A DNA stretch of 64,000 bases. Source: Grimontia indica (lineage in GTDB: Bacteria; Pseudomonadota; Gammaproteobacteria; Enterobacterales; Vibrionaceae). The stretch spans positions 1 through 64,000 of the forward strand of contig NZ_ANFM02000007.1 in assembly GCF_000333895.2 (NCBI RefSeq), given 5' to 3'. Below are positions 1-8,512 of the stretch, piece by piece (positions within the stretch are counted from its first letter, which is position 1; each line of letters opens with the position of its first letter). Under the pieces are notes generated by a model, which was not told the origin of the DNA, made no database searches, and saw only the letters and a list, made by a program, of their open reading frames with translations. The translations under genes were made by a program, and so were the position numbers.

Positions 1-39
1 TGGGGTCTCCCCATGTGAGAGTAGGACATCGCCAGGCTT
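1..39 (+). rRNA. rrf: 5S ribosomal RNA, 3' end (partial)
   Basis: The first bases carry the conserved 3' end of bacterial 5S rRNA: the helix around GGGGTCTCCCCATG, then GAGAGTAGG and the closing GCCAGGC. The 5' part lies outside the window, so an rRNA operon ends here on the plus strand. A strong terminator follows directly. The exact last base is inferred from the usual end of the molecule. Confidence 0.93.
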
Positions 40-50
40 CTAATACCGTC

Positions 51-80
51 AAAAAAGCCATCCGAAAGGATGGCCTTTTT
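51..80 (+). terminator. rRNA operon terminator
   Basis: A 7-bp stem (57-63 with 68-74, GAAA loop) is flanked by an A tract and followed by five T residues at 76-80. It sits 12 bases after the 5S end, as expected for the rho-independent terminator of an rrn operon. Confidence 0.9.
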
Positions 81-198
81 GCGTTTTGGTGGTAATGAAA
101 TCTCTTTGGCTAAATACTACGTAACCAATTGCTTAAGTGTTCAGTAACCGTTCATAAAAGTGTGTTAGATTAAATCTTTAGCGTAGAGGAGTGTGATT

Positions 199-567
199 AT
201 GAAAAAGCTGATGGTACTTTTGCCAGTTTTACTCGCAGCTGGGTGTACCAGCACCTCGACGCTTGATCTCGCACAAAACCAAGATTGGACTGGCCTAGCT
301 GAAAGAGACGTTTCATTGCAATTGCCAAAGCGCTCCAATGAGTCTTTAGCAGAGCTTGGAGCTAACGATATGGGCGAAAAAGAAGTCTATTTAACTTCAT
401 ACGAATCTTCAAAAGAGCAGTTCTGTGACCCATCCCGTGCATTCAAAATGGGATTTATGGGTGAGCGATATGACGGATTTTGTGATGATAGAAATGACGG
501 CTGGATTTTCTATCAAAACTGGAACATCGGGCGCGGTTCATCGCAAATGGATCATTTTCCTTTCTGA
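199..567 (+). CDS. Small lipoprotein, DUF2799-like
   Basis: The gene encodes 122 residues with a lipoprotein signal peptide. A Lys-Lys N-terminus and hydrophobic core lead to the lipobox LAAGC, so Cys16 would be lipidated and the protein is membrane anchored. ATG 199 is preferred over an in-frame GTG at 193 because GGAG at 188-191 is correctly spaced only for the ATG. The rest has pairs of Tyr, Cys and Gly (Y..SY....EQFC, then MGF.GERYDGFC) resembling the DUF2799 family of small Vibrionaceae lipoproteins. That family match is from memory of the pattern and only moderately sure. Its function is unknown. It stands alone between the rRNA terminator and a convergent terminator shared with dapD. 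Confidence 0.75.
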   Translation: MKKLMVLLPVLLAAGCTSTSTLDLAQNQDWTGLAERDVSLQLPKRSNESLAELGANDMGEKEVYLTSYESSKEQFCDPSRAFKMGFMGERYDGFCDDRNDGWIFYQNWNIGRGSSQMDHFPF

Positions 568-592
568 GCTACCGAACAACACAGATACATAT

Positions 593-621
593 AAAAAAGG
601 CTGACGAGAATGTCAGCCTTT
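593..621. terminator. Bidirectional terminator between lipoprotein gene and dapD
   Basis: A 7-bp GC-rich stem (599-605 with 612-618) has A6 on the left and T3 on the right. The longer T tract is read on the minus strand, so it serves dapD best, but it can also end the lipoprotein transcript. Confidence 0.85.
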
Positions 622-645
622 GTTGTTAGTGCATATCTCAAAGCA

Positions 646-1677
646 TTAGTTATTCGCGTGTAGCTCAGCGTTTAACTCAACCGCAGATTTGTTAGTCAGA
701 CACTCAATCTTACCGGTCACTGAGTTGCGACGGAACAGAAGGTCGGTCTTACCAGCAAGGTCGCGTGCTTTTACTGTTTCCACTTCTTGGCCGTTCGCAT
801 CCAGCATGGAGACTTTTGTACCTGCAGTCACGTACAGACCTGATTCGATGGTACAGCGATCACCCAGTGGGAAACCAAGACCCGCGTTCGCACCCAACAG
901 GCTGTTTTCGCCGATAGAGATAACGATTTGGCCGCCACCGCTCAAGGTGCCCATGATTGAAGCACCACCACCGATGTCACTGCCGTTACCGACCATCACA
1001 CCTGCAGAAATACGGCCTTCCACCATGCTGACGCCTTCAGTGCCTGCATTGAAGTTGATGAAGCCTTCGTGCATAACAGTGGTACCTTCACCCACATGTG
1101 CACCCAGACGAACACGCGCGGTGTCTGCAATACGGACGCCTGCAGGAACCACGTAATCAACCATCTTAGGAAACTTGTCTACGCAATCTACTGTCAGGGT
1201 TTCACCTTTCAGGCGAGCTTCCATTTGACGTTCAGCGAGCTCTGGTAGATCGATTGGTCCTTGGTTAGTCCAAGCAATGTTGTGCAGTAGACCAAAAATT
1301 CCATCCAGAACGATGCCATGAGGCTTAGCAAGACGGTGAGAAATAAGCTGAAGCTTAAGGAAGCCCTCTGCTACGCTTGCTGGCTTTTCGTCCGTCGCAA
1401 GAATAGTCAAAACGAGAGGTTGGTTAGACTCCGCTGCTTTGGTCGCAAATGATGCTGCTGCTTGTTCGTCAGCTGCTGAGAAAGCAGAAGCGATAGCTGC
1501 ACATTGTGCTGCTTCCACTTCAAACGCTTCGTTACTGCCCTGGTAACCCACAACGTCAGCAAGAGCTGAAACCAGAGAATCTGAAGGGTTAAGAACTGGG
1601 GTTGGGAAAAATGCTTCGATGATTTTTCCGTCTTTGTTTTTGGTCGCGGTGCCAAACGCTAAAGCAAAACTGGCCAT
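646..1677 (-). CDS. dapD: Tetrahydrodipicolinate N-succinyltransferase (long form)
   Basis: DapD transfers succinyl from succinyl-CoA to tetrahydrodipicolinate, a step in cytoplasmic lysine and diaminopimelate synthesis. The protein has 343 residues, the length of the Vibrio/Pseudomonas-type DapD rather than the shorter 274-residue E. coli type. The second half (roughly residues 170-300) shows the short Gly/Val/Ile-rich hexapeptide periodicity of a left-handed beta helix (for example GAHVGEGTTVMHEGFINFNA and GASIMGTLSGGG). In E. coli dapD lies beside glnD and map. Here those two genes are about 47 kb away, so that linkage is broken. It is monocistronic with a terminator just after the stop. 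Confidence 0.95.
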   Translation of the reverse strand: MASFALAFGTATKNKDGKIIEAFFPTPVLNPSDSLVSALADVVGYQGSNEAFEVEAAQCAAIASAFSAADEQAAASFATKAAESNQPLVLTILATDEKPASVAEGFLKLQLISHRLAKPHGIVLDGIFGLLHNIAWTNQGPIDLPELAERQMEARLKGETLTVDCVDKFPKMVDYVVPAGVRIADTARVRLGAHVGEGTTVMHEGFINFNAGTEGVSMVEGRISAGVMVGNGSDIGGGASIMGTLSGGGQIVISIGENSLLGANAGLGFPLGDRCTIESGLYVTAGTKVSMLDANGQEVETVKARDLAGKTDLLFRRNSVTGKIECLTNKSAVELNAELHANN

Positions 1678-1869
1678 GATCCGGGAGTCTCCTTGTCTCT
1701 TACACCAGCATCGGTTGATATCAGATGCTGCATGATAATTGTGATAGCTGGAGACATCTTAAAGTGAAGTGCATCAAGATTGAAGGGTGAGTGGAGAGAA
1801 TCCTTTAGATTAACGGCTCTTGCAGTGAATATGGGTTAAATAGACCGAAAATTAGGACAATGTTGAAAT

Positions 1870-1895
1870 AAAAAACGCTCCGTATGGGAGCGTTT
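1870..1895 (-). terminator. yebG terminator
   Basis: A 6-bp stem (1876-1881 with 1887-1892) is followed, read on the minus strand, by a run of T residues (A tract at 1870-1875 on the plus strand). It lies 10 bases after the yebG stop. Confidence 0.8.
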
Positions 1896-1904
1896 ATTGA
1901 GAAG

Positions 1905-2201
1905 TTAAGCCGCTTCGGCGTCATCTTCCTTTGGGGCTTCAGCCTTTTTCTTTACTGGTTTTGGGGTGGGCTTGCGTTTAGCCCCCAGAGCATAGAGTAC
2001 TTCTTCACGATTTTGCGCAAGGAAAAGGGACAGTTCTTCGCGTTGCGCTTCATCGCCTGTGACTTCGCTTTTACCCAGCAGCTCAAATAACTCATCTGCC
2101 ATGTCGAGCATTTTGTCATACGCGTCAGCTTCCGCTTTAGAGGTAAAAGTCATCTTCTCTTCTCCGTTGCGTTCAACCACATATTTGACGATAACGGCCA
2201 T
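1905..2201 (-). CDS. yebG: YebG family DNA damage response protein
   Basis: The 98-residue protein begins MAVIVKYVVERNGEEKMTF and continues TSKAEADAYDKMLD, nearly the same as the N-terminus of E. coli YebG, a LexA-controlled protein of unknown biochemical role. The C-terminal third is Lys/Pro/Glu-rich and probably disordered. The start ATG has a GAGAGG ribosome site seven bases upstream. A near-perfect LexA box lies 23-42 bases before the start, so SOS control is expected. It is monocistronic with its own terminator. Confidence 0.93.
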   Translation of the reverse strand: MAVIVKYVVERNGEEKMTFTSKAEADAYDKMLDMADELFELLGKSEVTGDEAQREELSLFLAQNREEVLYALGAKRKPTPKPVKKKAEAPKEDDAEAA

Positions 2202-2223
2202 GGTTAACCTCTCTTAATTTGTT

Positions 2224-2243
2224 TACTGTCTGTTTATACAGTA
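2224..2243. promoter_or_regulatory. LexA (SOS) box between yebG and glycosylase gene
   Basis: TACTG-N10-CAGTA is present at 2224-2243, matching the gammaproteobacterial LexA operator (CTG-N10-CAG with flanking TA). It is 23 bases from the yebG start and 39 bases from the ATG of the divergent glycosylase gene, so one operator could repress both. Confidence 0.9.
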
Positions 2244-2282
2244 GAGTAAAGTTACCTGTCTAGTTTAACCGTGATTACTGTG

Positions 2283-2969
2283 ATGGCATTGGAAAAATTC
2301 TCAGATATTTATCATCGAGCAGCAACAAGAAAGGGAAGTAACAGCGATCTGGAGCAGCGTCTGGCACACCCTAAGAGCGTAAAAGAACTTAGCGAGATCC
2401 CGGATGATCGATGGCTAGCGACATTCAGTCAGAAGATCTTCCAGTCGGGAATGAATTGGCAGGTTGTGAGAAACAAGTGGCCAGGTTTTGAAGAAGTCTT
2501 CTGGGGCTTTGATATTGAAAAAATGTGCCTAACTCCGCCCGAAATGTGGGAGGAGAAAGCCACAAACCCTGCGATCATTCGCCATCTGGGTAAAGTCATG
2601 ACTATTCCCCACAATGCCCAGATGATGAAAAGTGCAGCGAAGCAGCACGGCAGCTTTGCCAAGTTTGTCGCGGAGTGGCCGGAAAATGACATCATTGGCT
2701 TATGGGCACACCTGAAAAAGCATGGAAGTCGTTTGGGAGGAAATACCGGGCCTTATTCACTTCGTATGATGGGTAAAGATACTTTTATTTTGTCTGGCGA
2801 TGTTGAGGGATATCTGCGGGCTCAAAAGATCATTGATGGCGGCCGGGATACCCGAAAATCTCTGCATGCGGCGCAGGAAGCCTTTAATCAATGGCAGGAA
2901 GAGAGTGGACGTCCACTTTGCCAAATTAGCCAGATTATCGCTTTCAGCGTGGGTGATAACAGCTATTAA
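2283..2969 (+). CDS. DNA-3-methyladenine glycosylase I (Tag-like)
   Basis: The 228-residue protein belongs to the Tag/3-methyladenine glycosylase I superfamily. The stretch KIFQSGMNWQVVRNKWPGF followed by FWGFD is the family's base-recognition and helix-hairpin-helix region. It would excise alkylated adenine from DNA. It is not the classical short Tag but the longer relative common in marine gammaproteobacteria. The start is uncertain: ATG 2283 is chosen, while GTG codons at 2271 and 2280 are in frame and no clear ribosome site is seen. The LexA box upstream suggests damage induction. Its stop codon overlaps that of the convergent lysR gene by four bases. Confidence 0.82.
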   Translation: MALEKFSDIYHRAATRKGSNSDLEQRLAHPKSVKELSEIPDDRWLATFSQKIFQSGMNWQVVRNKWPGFEEVFWGFDIEKMCLTPPEMWEEKATNPAIIRHLGKVMTIPHNAQMMKSAAKQHGSFAKFVAEWPENDIIGLWAHLKKHGSRLGGNTGPYSLRMMGKDTFILSGDVEGYLRAQKIIDGGRDTRKSLHAAQEAFNQWQEESGRPLCQISQIIAFSVGDNSY

Positions 2970-3874
2970 TCGTTAACTTGCCACTCGCTGGTAAAGGTTA
3001 GAAAACGTTCAAACAGCAGCGAGTGGTGTTTGCTTTTGTGGTGTGCCAACCAGTACTGACGGCGCAGATCGAGTGGCAATGTCAGCTTATGAAGTCTTTT
3101 ATTGCTGATGGCATGCCTGGCAGCCAGCGTTGAAAGGTAAGCCAAACCAAGCCCTGCAGCAGCACAATTGATGATGGCTTCAGTGGTTCGAAGCTCAAAA
3201 GCTACCGTCCAGTTCTCCAATCTAGGGGCAATTCGTGAGAGGAAATGCTCACGGGTGCCGGAGCCTGTTTCCCTCAACAACCATGCGTGATTTTCCAAAT
3301 CAAACAGCGTAATACCTTCTTTTTGAGCCAAAGGATGGTCGATGGCGCAAACAATACACATTTCGTCAGAGAGCCAAGGCTGCATGTGTAAATCATCGTT
3401 TCCCAAATGGTGCTTACTTTCACCTTGTCCTTCAATCAGTCCGATATCGAGCTCAAATGCGAGCAATCTGTCTATGATCGACTGACTGTTAGATATCACC
3501 AACTCCTGGTCAATATGATTGCTTTGTGCCCTGAAGTCCCTCAGCAAAAATGGCACCAGTTGGTTTCCTATTGTATCGCTTGCGCCCAACCTAAGGTGGC
3601 CAGAGAGCTCGCCATCAGAGTTCAGTACTTTCGTGATTTCATCACTTCGGGTAAGCAGTTCGTCTGCCATAGGGAGGAGTCGACGACCTTGATCGTTGAG
3701 TATCAAACGGTTGTTGACCCGTTCGAACAGTTTGTGTCCTAGCTGACTTTCCAGCTCTGTTATAGCCATGCTGACAGCAGGTTTGGAGAGGAAAAGTAGA
3801 CTGGATGCAGCCGTGATGGTTTTTTCCTGCGCAACGGCGACAAAAACCTGTAGCTGGCGAAGAGACAATGACAT
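2966..3874 (-). CDS. LysR family transcriptional regulator
   Basis: The 302-residue protein has an N-terminal winged helix (about residues 1-60, LRQLQVFVAVAQEKTITAAS) followed by a periplasmic-binding-like effector domain with HPLA and GSGTREH segments, the full LysR length. The effector is unknown; the domain resembles the CysB/YeiE branch. It is divergent from the TDT transporter gene at 4008, with a nested palindrome between them, so it most likely controls that transporter and itself. Confidence 0.9.
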   Translation of the reverse strand: MSLSLRQLQVFVAVAQEKTITAASSLLFLSKPAVSMAITELESQLGHKLFERVNNRLILNDQGRRLLPMADELLTRSDEITKVLNSDGELSGHLRLGASDTIGNQLVPFLLRDFRAQSNHIDQELVISNSQSIIDRLLAFELDIGLIEGQGESKHHLGNDDLHMQPWLSDEMCIVCAIDHPLAQKEGITLFDLENHAWLLRETGSGTREHFLSRIAPRLENWTVAFELRTTEAIINCAAAGLGLAYLSTLAARHAISNKRLHKLTLPLDLRRQYWLAHHKSKHHSLLFERFLTFTSEWQVND

Positions 3875-3893
3875 CTAGCTATCTACCCATCGA

Positions 3894-3931
3894 TTTAACC
3901 TGGTTTAAGTTTAACTTAACTTTAGGTTAAA
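3894..3931. promoter_or_regulatory. Nested palindrome, candidate operator of the LysR/transporter pair
   Basis: Outer arms TTTAACCT (3894-3901) and AGGTTAAA (3924-3931) are exact inverted repeats. Inside lies a second palindrome, TTAAGT-TTA-ACTTAA (3905-3919). The element is 20 bases upstream of the lysR start and 76 bases upstream of the transporter start, a normal position for a LysR-type binding site. Confidence 0.65.
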
Positions 3932-4007
3932 GATATTCAGATATACTAAATAATGATGTCGTTCTATCATATTTTATGTGTTTTTCTTCTAAAGATGTGA
4001 CAGAGCA

Positions 4008-4964
4008 ATGCGTAGACGTCTCAACTTACTTCCTACTCCAATGGCTGGCCTCGCGCTGGCAATCGCAAGCCTTGGTTGGAGCTGGGAAAATGCCGGTAAT
4101 TTCGGTGGGAATGCTCAGGTTTTAGGGGCGGTGCTCGGTGGTGTGATGCTATTGATGATCGCACTGAAATTTACTTTTTCTCCCAAAGGTCTTTGGTGCG
4201 ATTTGCAGCACCCTGTTGTCGGCAGTGTGGTGCCTACTTTTGCTATGGGCGTGATGATTGTTTCTGCTTCTGTTGGCAAAGTGTCTCCTCTTGCGGGCGA
4301 TTCTCTTTGGATGCTGGCCGTGGTCGCCCACGTCGCGTTCCTCGTTTCTTTTGTTTATCACCGTGCCCGTGATTTCTCACTCACACACATGGTACCAAGC
4401 TGGTTTGTGCCACCTGTGGGCCTGATAGTTGCGGATGTTGCTTTCTCGGGTAACCCTGCGCTGCGTCCCGTGGCGGATGGCATTATGCTATTTGGTTTAC
4501 TGGCTTATGCTGTGTTGTTGCCACTCATGCTTTACCGCCTGATTTTCTGTGGTGAGGTGCCAGATGCGGCAAAGCCAACCATTGCGATTCTGGCTGCACC
4601 AGCAAGCCTGTCTTTGGCTGGCTACCTAACCGTGAGCCAATCACCCTCACCTGTCATTGTGGCAGTGCTTCTGGGGATTGCCTTGCTGATGACACTGGTG
4701 ATTTACGTGTCATTTGCCAAGTTGTTGCGTTTGCCATTCTCACCGGGTTATGCCGCTTTTACCTTCCCAATGGTGATCGGCGCGACAGCATTGTTTAAAA
4801 CTGCGGCTTGGTTAGAGTCGGTTGGCGTTGCGGCAACTTATGTGAATCAGGTTTATGTGCTGGGTATTATCGAATTGGTGGTCGCCACTATCGTGGTTGG
4901 GTATGTGGCCATGCATTACCGCCGCTTCATTTCCCTGCAATGGAAAATGCCAGCCACAGCATAA
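4008..4964 (+). CDS. TDT family (TehA/SLAC1-like) transporter
   Basis: The 318-residue protein is almost wholly hydrophobic with about ten predicted membrane segments, matching the tellurite-resistance/dicarboxylate transporter (TDT) family that includes TehA, Mae1 and SLAC1 anion channels. The opening NLLPTPMAGLALAIASLGWS and the central LTHMVPSWFVPPVGLIVAD are typical of the bacterial TehA-like members. The substrate cannot be read from sequence; an anion such as sulfite or a carboxylate is likely, and tellurite resistance should not be assumed. It is divergent from a LysR gene and followed by a strong terminator, so it is a single-gene unit. Confidence 0.88.
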   Translation: MRRRLNLLPTPMAGLALAIASLGWSWENAGNFGGNAQVLGAVLGGVMLLMIALKFTFSPKGLWCDLQHPVVGSVVPTFAMGVMIVSASVGKVSPLAGDSLWMLAVVAHVAFLVSFVYHRARDFSLTHMVPSWFVPPVGLIVADVAFSGNPALRPVADGIMLFGLLAYAVLLPLMLYRLIFCGEVPDAAKPTIAILAAPASLSLAGYLTVSQSPSPVIVAVLLGIALLMTLVIYVSFAKLLRLPFSPGYAAFTFPMVIGATALFKTAAWLESVGVAATYVNQVYVLGIIELVVATIVVGYVAMHYRRFISLQWKMPATA

Positions 4965-4986
4965 CCTTCGCAAAATCGCCCCAAAT

Positions 4987-5011
4987 AGCCTGCATCTTGT
5001 GCAGGCTTTTT
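4987..5011 (+). terminator. Terminator after the TDT transporter gene
   Basis: An 8-bp stem (4987-4994 with 5000-5007, loop TCTTG) runs into five T residues at 5007-5011, 22 bases after the stop codon. Confidence 0.9.
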
Positions 5012-5090
5012 CATTTCTAACTGCATGAAATTGCACTCTTGAGGGCATTCCGCCACAATCTCTCCAATACCGTTCTCATGAGTCTTGCCC

Positions 5091-8000
5091 GTGTTCACTG
5101 TCTATCACTCTAACCAGTTGGATCTTTTGAAAAGTCTGCTGGTCGCCATCATTCAGAAAAAGCCGTTGGATAATCCTTTCCAAAAGGAATTAATCCTGGT
5201 GCAAAGCCCGGGTATGGCGCAGTGGCTCAAGCTGGAAATGGCCAAAGAGCAAGGGATTGTTGCGAATGTTGAGTTCCCACTTCCCGCCACTTTCATTTGG
5301 CAGATGTTCACTCAGATTCTGGATGATGTGCCGCAGCGAAGCTTTTTCAACAAAGAAGCGATGACCTGGAAGTTGATGACTGTCCTGCCAGAGCTCCTAA
5401 ACCAACCAGACTTTGATGAACTGAAACGTTACCTCGAAGGCGATGACGACAATCAGAAGCTTTACCAACTGGCAGGTAAGATTGCCGATATCTATGACCA
5501 ATATCTGGTGTACCGACCAGAGTGGATAAAGGCATGGGAAAACGAGCAGACTGTTGATGAGTTGGCTGAGGAGAAAAGCTGGCAACCCACGCTTTGGCAG
5601 GCGCTTTACGATTACACCCTTCAGCAGGAGCAGTCGCCTTTTCACCGTGCCAATCTTTATGAAGAGTTTATTGAGGCACTAGCGTCTCATAAAGGGAAAC
5701 CAGACGGTCTGAAAGGCATTGAGCGCGTTTTTGTGTTTGGCATTTCTGCTTTGCCTCCTCGTTATCTTGATGCCCTTAAAGCATTGGGTGAGAATGTTGA
5801 TGTCCACTATATGTTCACCAACCCCTGTCGTTATTACTGGGGGGATATCCGCGACAAACGTTATCTGGCGAGACGTGCAGCCAGCATGGAGTCACGCATC
5901 AGCCGTGCCAGTGATACTCAAGAGCCGGCGCAGTTTGCCCTGCCATTAGTCAGTGAAGATGACTCGGCCGAAGTCGGTAATAGCCTGCTGGCGTCTATGG
6001 GTAAGCTTGGCCGAGACAACCTACTGCTGATTTCTGACCTCCAATGTAATGAGGTCGATCAGGGCTTTGTCGATGTGCAGCGTGACAGCCTACTTCATCA
6101 TATTCAGGCTGATATTCTTGATTTAATTGAACCGGGTAACATCCAGGAAACCCTTACCAGTGAGAGCAAGGTGGGTATTTCTGCTGAAGATCGCTCTGTC
6201 ATGGTGGAGGTTTGCCACAGTCCGATGCGTGAAGTGGAAGTGCTGCATGACAGGCTGCTTGAGATGCTCGAACAAGACCCGAACCTGTCGCCGCGGGATA
6301 TTATCGTGATGGTCGCCGACATTAATGCCTACAGCCCGGCGATTCAGGCAGTATTTGGCAATGCGCCCGGTGAGCGCTTTATTCCGTTCTCGATTTCTGA
6401 CCGCACCGCGGATCAGGAAAGCCCAATCCTAACAACGTTCTTGCGATTATTGGGGCTACCGGACAGCCGTTGTAGCGCAGCGGAGCTTCTGGAAATCCTC
6501 GAAGTTCCTTCCGTGATGCGTCAATTTGGTTTTGATAACCGCCAGTTCGAGAAGGTTAAATTCTGGGTAGAAGAATCAGGCATTCGCTGGGGACTCGATG
6601 ATTCGACGGCGGAACATTTCTCCTTGCCTCATCAACATCAGAACACCTGGTTGTTTGGTCTTAACCGCATGTTGCTGGGTTACGCCATGCCGAGCGACGT
6701 CGGGCTTTACAACGATGTGTTGGCGTATGACGAAGTACAAGGATTGGAAGCAGAGCTGGCAGGTAAGTTAGGTGAGTTCTTCCGTGTGATGTCGGCGACG
6801 CAAAAAGTGCTGCTGGGCGCGAAAGACGGACATGCCTGGGTGCAGGCACTGACAGCACTCTTTGACGATATGTTTGCGCTGGATACAGACGAAGAATTAG
6901 CAGGGCAGCTTATCCGCACCCAATTGGATAACTGGCTGACCCAACTGGATGACGCTGGCTTCAACCAAACATTGGCGCTCCCGATCGTGCGTGATTATCT
7001 GAAAGAAAAGCTCGGGGGCGAGCGTGTCAGTCAGCGCTTCCTTGCCGGTCAGGTGAACTTCTGTACCCTGATGCCAATGCGTTCTATCCCGTTTCAGGTG
7101 GTGTGCCTGCTTGGTATGAACGACGGCGATTATCCGCGCACCATCGCGCCGGTTGGCTTTGATTTGATGGCGGGTCGTACCCGCGCTGGTGACCGTTCCC
7201 GTCGGGATGATGACAGATACCTGTTCCTCGAAGCGCTGCAATCAGCACAGCAACGTTTATACATCAGCTATGTAGGCCGTTCCGTTCAGGACAACACAGA
7301 AAAAGTGCCTTCTGTATTGGTGACTGAATTACTCGATTATTGCCGTTTGGGATACTGCCTTGAAGGCGACCAAGCTCTGCCGGAGCATGAATCCGGCGCG
7401 CGTCTGCTCAACGCCTTGAATCATCATAATCCACTCGTCCCTTTCAGCCGACAGGCCTTTACTGAAAGTCGTCAAAGTTACGCGGCGGAATGGTTACCAG
7501 CAGCGCGTGGCGAAGGGCAACTTGCATCGCCTTTCCTTGATGGTAAAGCTCTGAGTGAAGAGCCTGATCTGCAATCCGGTGTGGTCGAACTTGCAGAGCT
7601 TCAGCGATTTTGGCGCTTACCTGTTCAGTACTTTTTCAACCGCCGCTTAAAGGTATTCTTTGAGTCGCCGGAAGGGGCAATGGAAGATGCTGAACCCTTT
7701 GCGCTCGATAATCTTCACCGTTACCAGTTACGCGATGCGCTCCTTTCCCATGTTATTGCCCATGATGACAGTGAAGCCTCGCTGGAAGCCTTCTTCAGGC
7801 AGCAAAAAGCGAGCGGCAGCTTGCCACTCAATCATTTTGGTGAGTTGACACTTGAGACAGAACAAGCCGGAATTTTGGCTCAGTACGCGCAGTTGAAACC
7901 ATTGTTGAGCGACAAACGACAAGCGTTGGAGATTAATCTTTCTGTCGCCACCTCCCGTGGCGCGGTCAAACTTCAAGGCTGGCTGGATGAGCGTTACCGC

Positions 8001-8486
8001 GCTGGTCGCATTCTGTATCGAAGCGGAAAAGTCAGGGCGAGAGACAAGCTGGCAGCATGGATTGATCACCTTTGCCAGTGCGCGGCAGGCGAGCAACTGG
8101 AAACACGCTTCATCGGAGTGGATGACGATGTGGTGTGGAGTTCTATTGCCAAAGAAGACGCTTTATCGAGCCTTGGGGTTTACATCGAATACTATCTTGC
8201 GGGGACGGAAGCACCACTGCCTTATCTACCAAATACTGCGCAGGCGGGCTTAGCGACTTGTATTGATAAGAAAGGTCATTGGTCGGAAGACGACGCCACG
8301 TTGGATAAAGCGCGCAGCAAAATGCGCTCAGCCTTTGAAGGGGGCTATATGGTCTCTGGAGAAGGAGAAAATACTTATGTGGCTCGGGTCTGGCCACAGG
8401 GAGAAGATGAGCTGCTCGATCAGGTTTTTGAACTGGGTAAGACTTTGTTGCTACCTGCGCTAAATGGCGAGAAAAAAGAAGACTGA
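5091..8486 (+). CDS. recC: Exodeoxyribonuclease V gamma subunit
   Basis: RecC is the scaffold and Chi-recognition subunit of the RecBCD helicase-nuclease, which processes double-strand breaks. The 1131-residue protein matches RecC from the start (FTVYHSNQLDLLKSLL, then LVQSPGMAQWLKLEMA and FPLPATFIWQMF) to the C-terminal region. GTG 5091 is preferred because homologues begin at the equivalent of MFTVYHSN and a GAG lies eight bases before it; TTG 5085 is the alternative. In E. coli ptrA separates recC from recB. Here a chemoreceptor gene on the opposite strand lies between them, so recB must have its own promoter. The stop codon lies inside a 13-bp terminator stem. Confidence 0.95.
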   Translation: MFTVYHSNQLDLLKSLLVAIIQKKPLDNPFQKELILVQSPGMAQWLKLEMAKEQGIVANVEFPLPATFIWQMFTQILDDVPQRSFFNKEAMTWKLMTVLPELLNQPDFDELKRYLEGDDDNQKLYQLAGKIADIYDQYLVYRPEWIKAWENEQTVDELAEEKSWQPTLWQALYDYTLQQEQSPFHRANLYEEFIEALASHKGKPDGLKGIERVFVFGISALPPRYLDALKALGENVDVHYMFTNPCRYYWGDIRDKRYLARRAASMESRISRASDTQEPAQFALPLVSEDDSAEVGNSLLASMGKLGRDNLLLISDLQCNEVDQGFVDVQRDSLLHHIQADILDLIEPGNIQETLTSESKVGISAEDRSVMVEVCHSPMREVEVLHDRLLEMLEQDPNLSPRDIIVMVADINAYSPAIQAVFGNAPGERFIPFSISDRTADQESPILTTFLRLLGLPDSRCSAAELLEILEVPSVMRQFGFDNRQFEKVKFWVEESGIRWGLDDSTAEHFSLPHQHQNTWLFGLNRMLLGYAMPSDVGLYNDVLAYDEVQGLEAELAGKLGEFFRVMSATQKVLLGAKDGHAWVQALTALFDDMFALDTDEELAGQLIRTQLDNWLTQLDDAGFNQTLALPIVRDYLKEKLGGERVSQRFLAGQVNFCTLMPMRSIPFQVVCLLGMNDGDYPRTIAPVGFDLMAGRTRAGDRSRRDDDRYLFLEALQSAQQRLYISYVGRSVQDNTEKVPSVLVTELLDYCRLGYCLEGDQALPEHESGARLLNALNHHNPLVPFSRQAFTESRQSYAAEWLPAARGEGQLASPFLDGKALSEEPDLQSGVVELAELQRFWRLPVQYFFNRRLKVFFESPEGAMEDAEPFALDNLHRYQLRDALLSHVIAHDDSEASLEAFFRQQKASGSLPLNHFGELTLETEQAGILAQYAQLKPLLSDKRQALEINLSVATSRGAVKLQGWLDERYRAGRILYRSGKVRARDKLAAWIDHLCQCAAGEQLETRFIGVDDDVVWSSIAKEDALSSLGVYIEYYLAGTEAPLPYLPNTAQAGLATCIDKKGHWSEDDATLDKARSKMRSAFEGGYMVSGEGENTYVARVWPQGEDELLDQVFELGKTLLLPALNGEKKED

Positions 8487-8505
8487 CTGAGGAGTCAGTC
8501 TTCTT
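8472..8505. terminator. Long convergent terminator between recC and the chemoreceptor gene
   Basis: A perfect 13-bp stem (8476-8488 with 8493-8505, loop GAGG) is preceded by A6. On the minus strand that A tract becomes a T tract, so it is a strong terminator for the chemoreceptor gene. On the plus strand only a short T pair follows. The recC stop codon (8484-8486) lies within the left arm. Confidence 0.88.
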
Positions 8506-8512
8506 AGTAAAC

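Noticed and set aside
689-1156. 155-codon frame antisense to dapD
   Set aside because: It mirrors the hexapeptide-repeat region of dapD; Pro/Ser/Arg-rich translation typical of a shadow frame.
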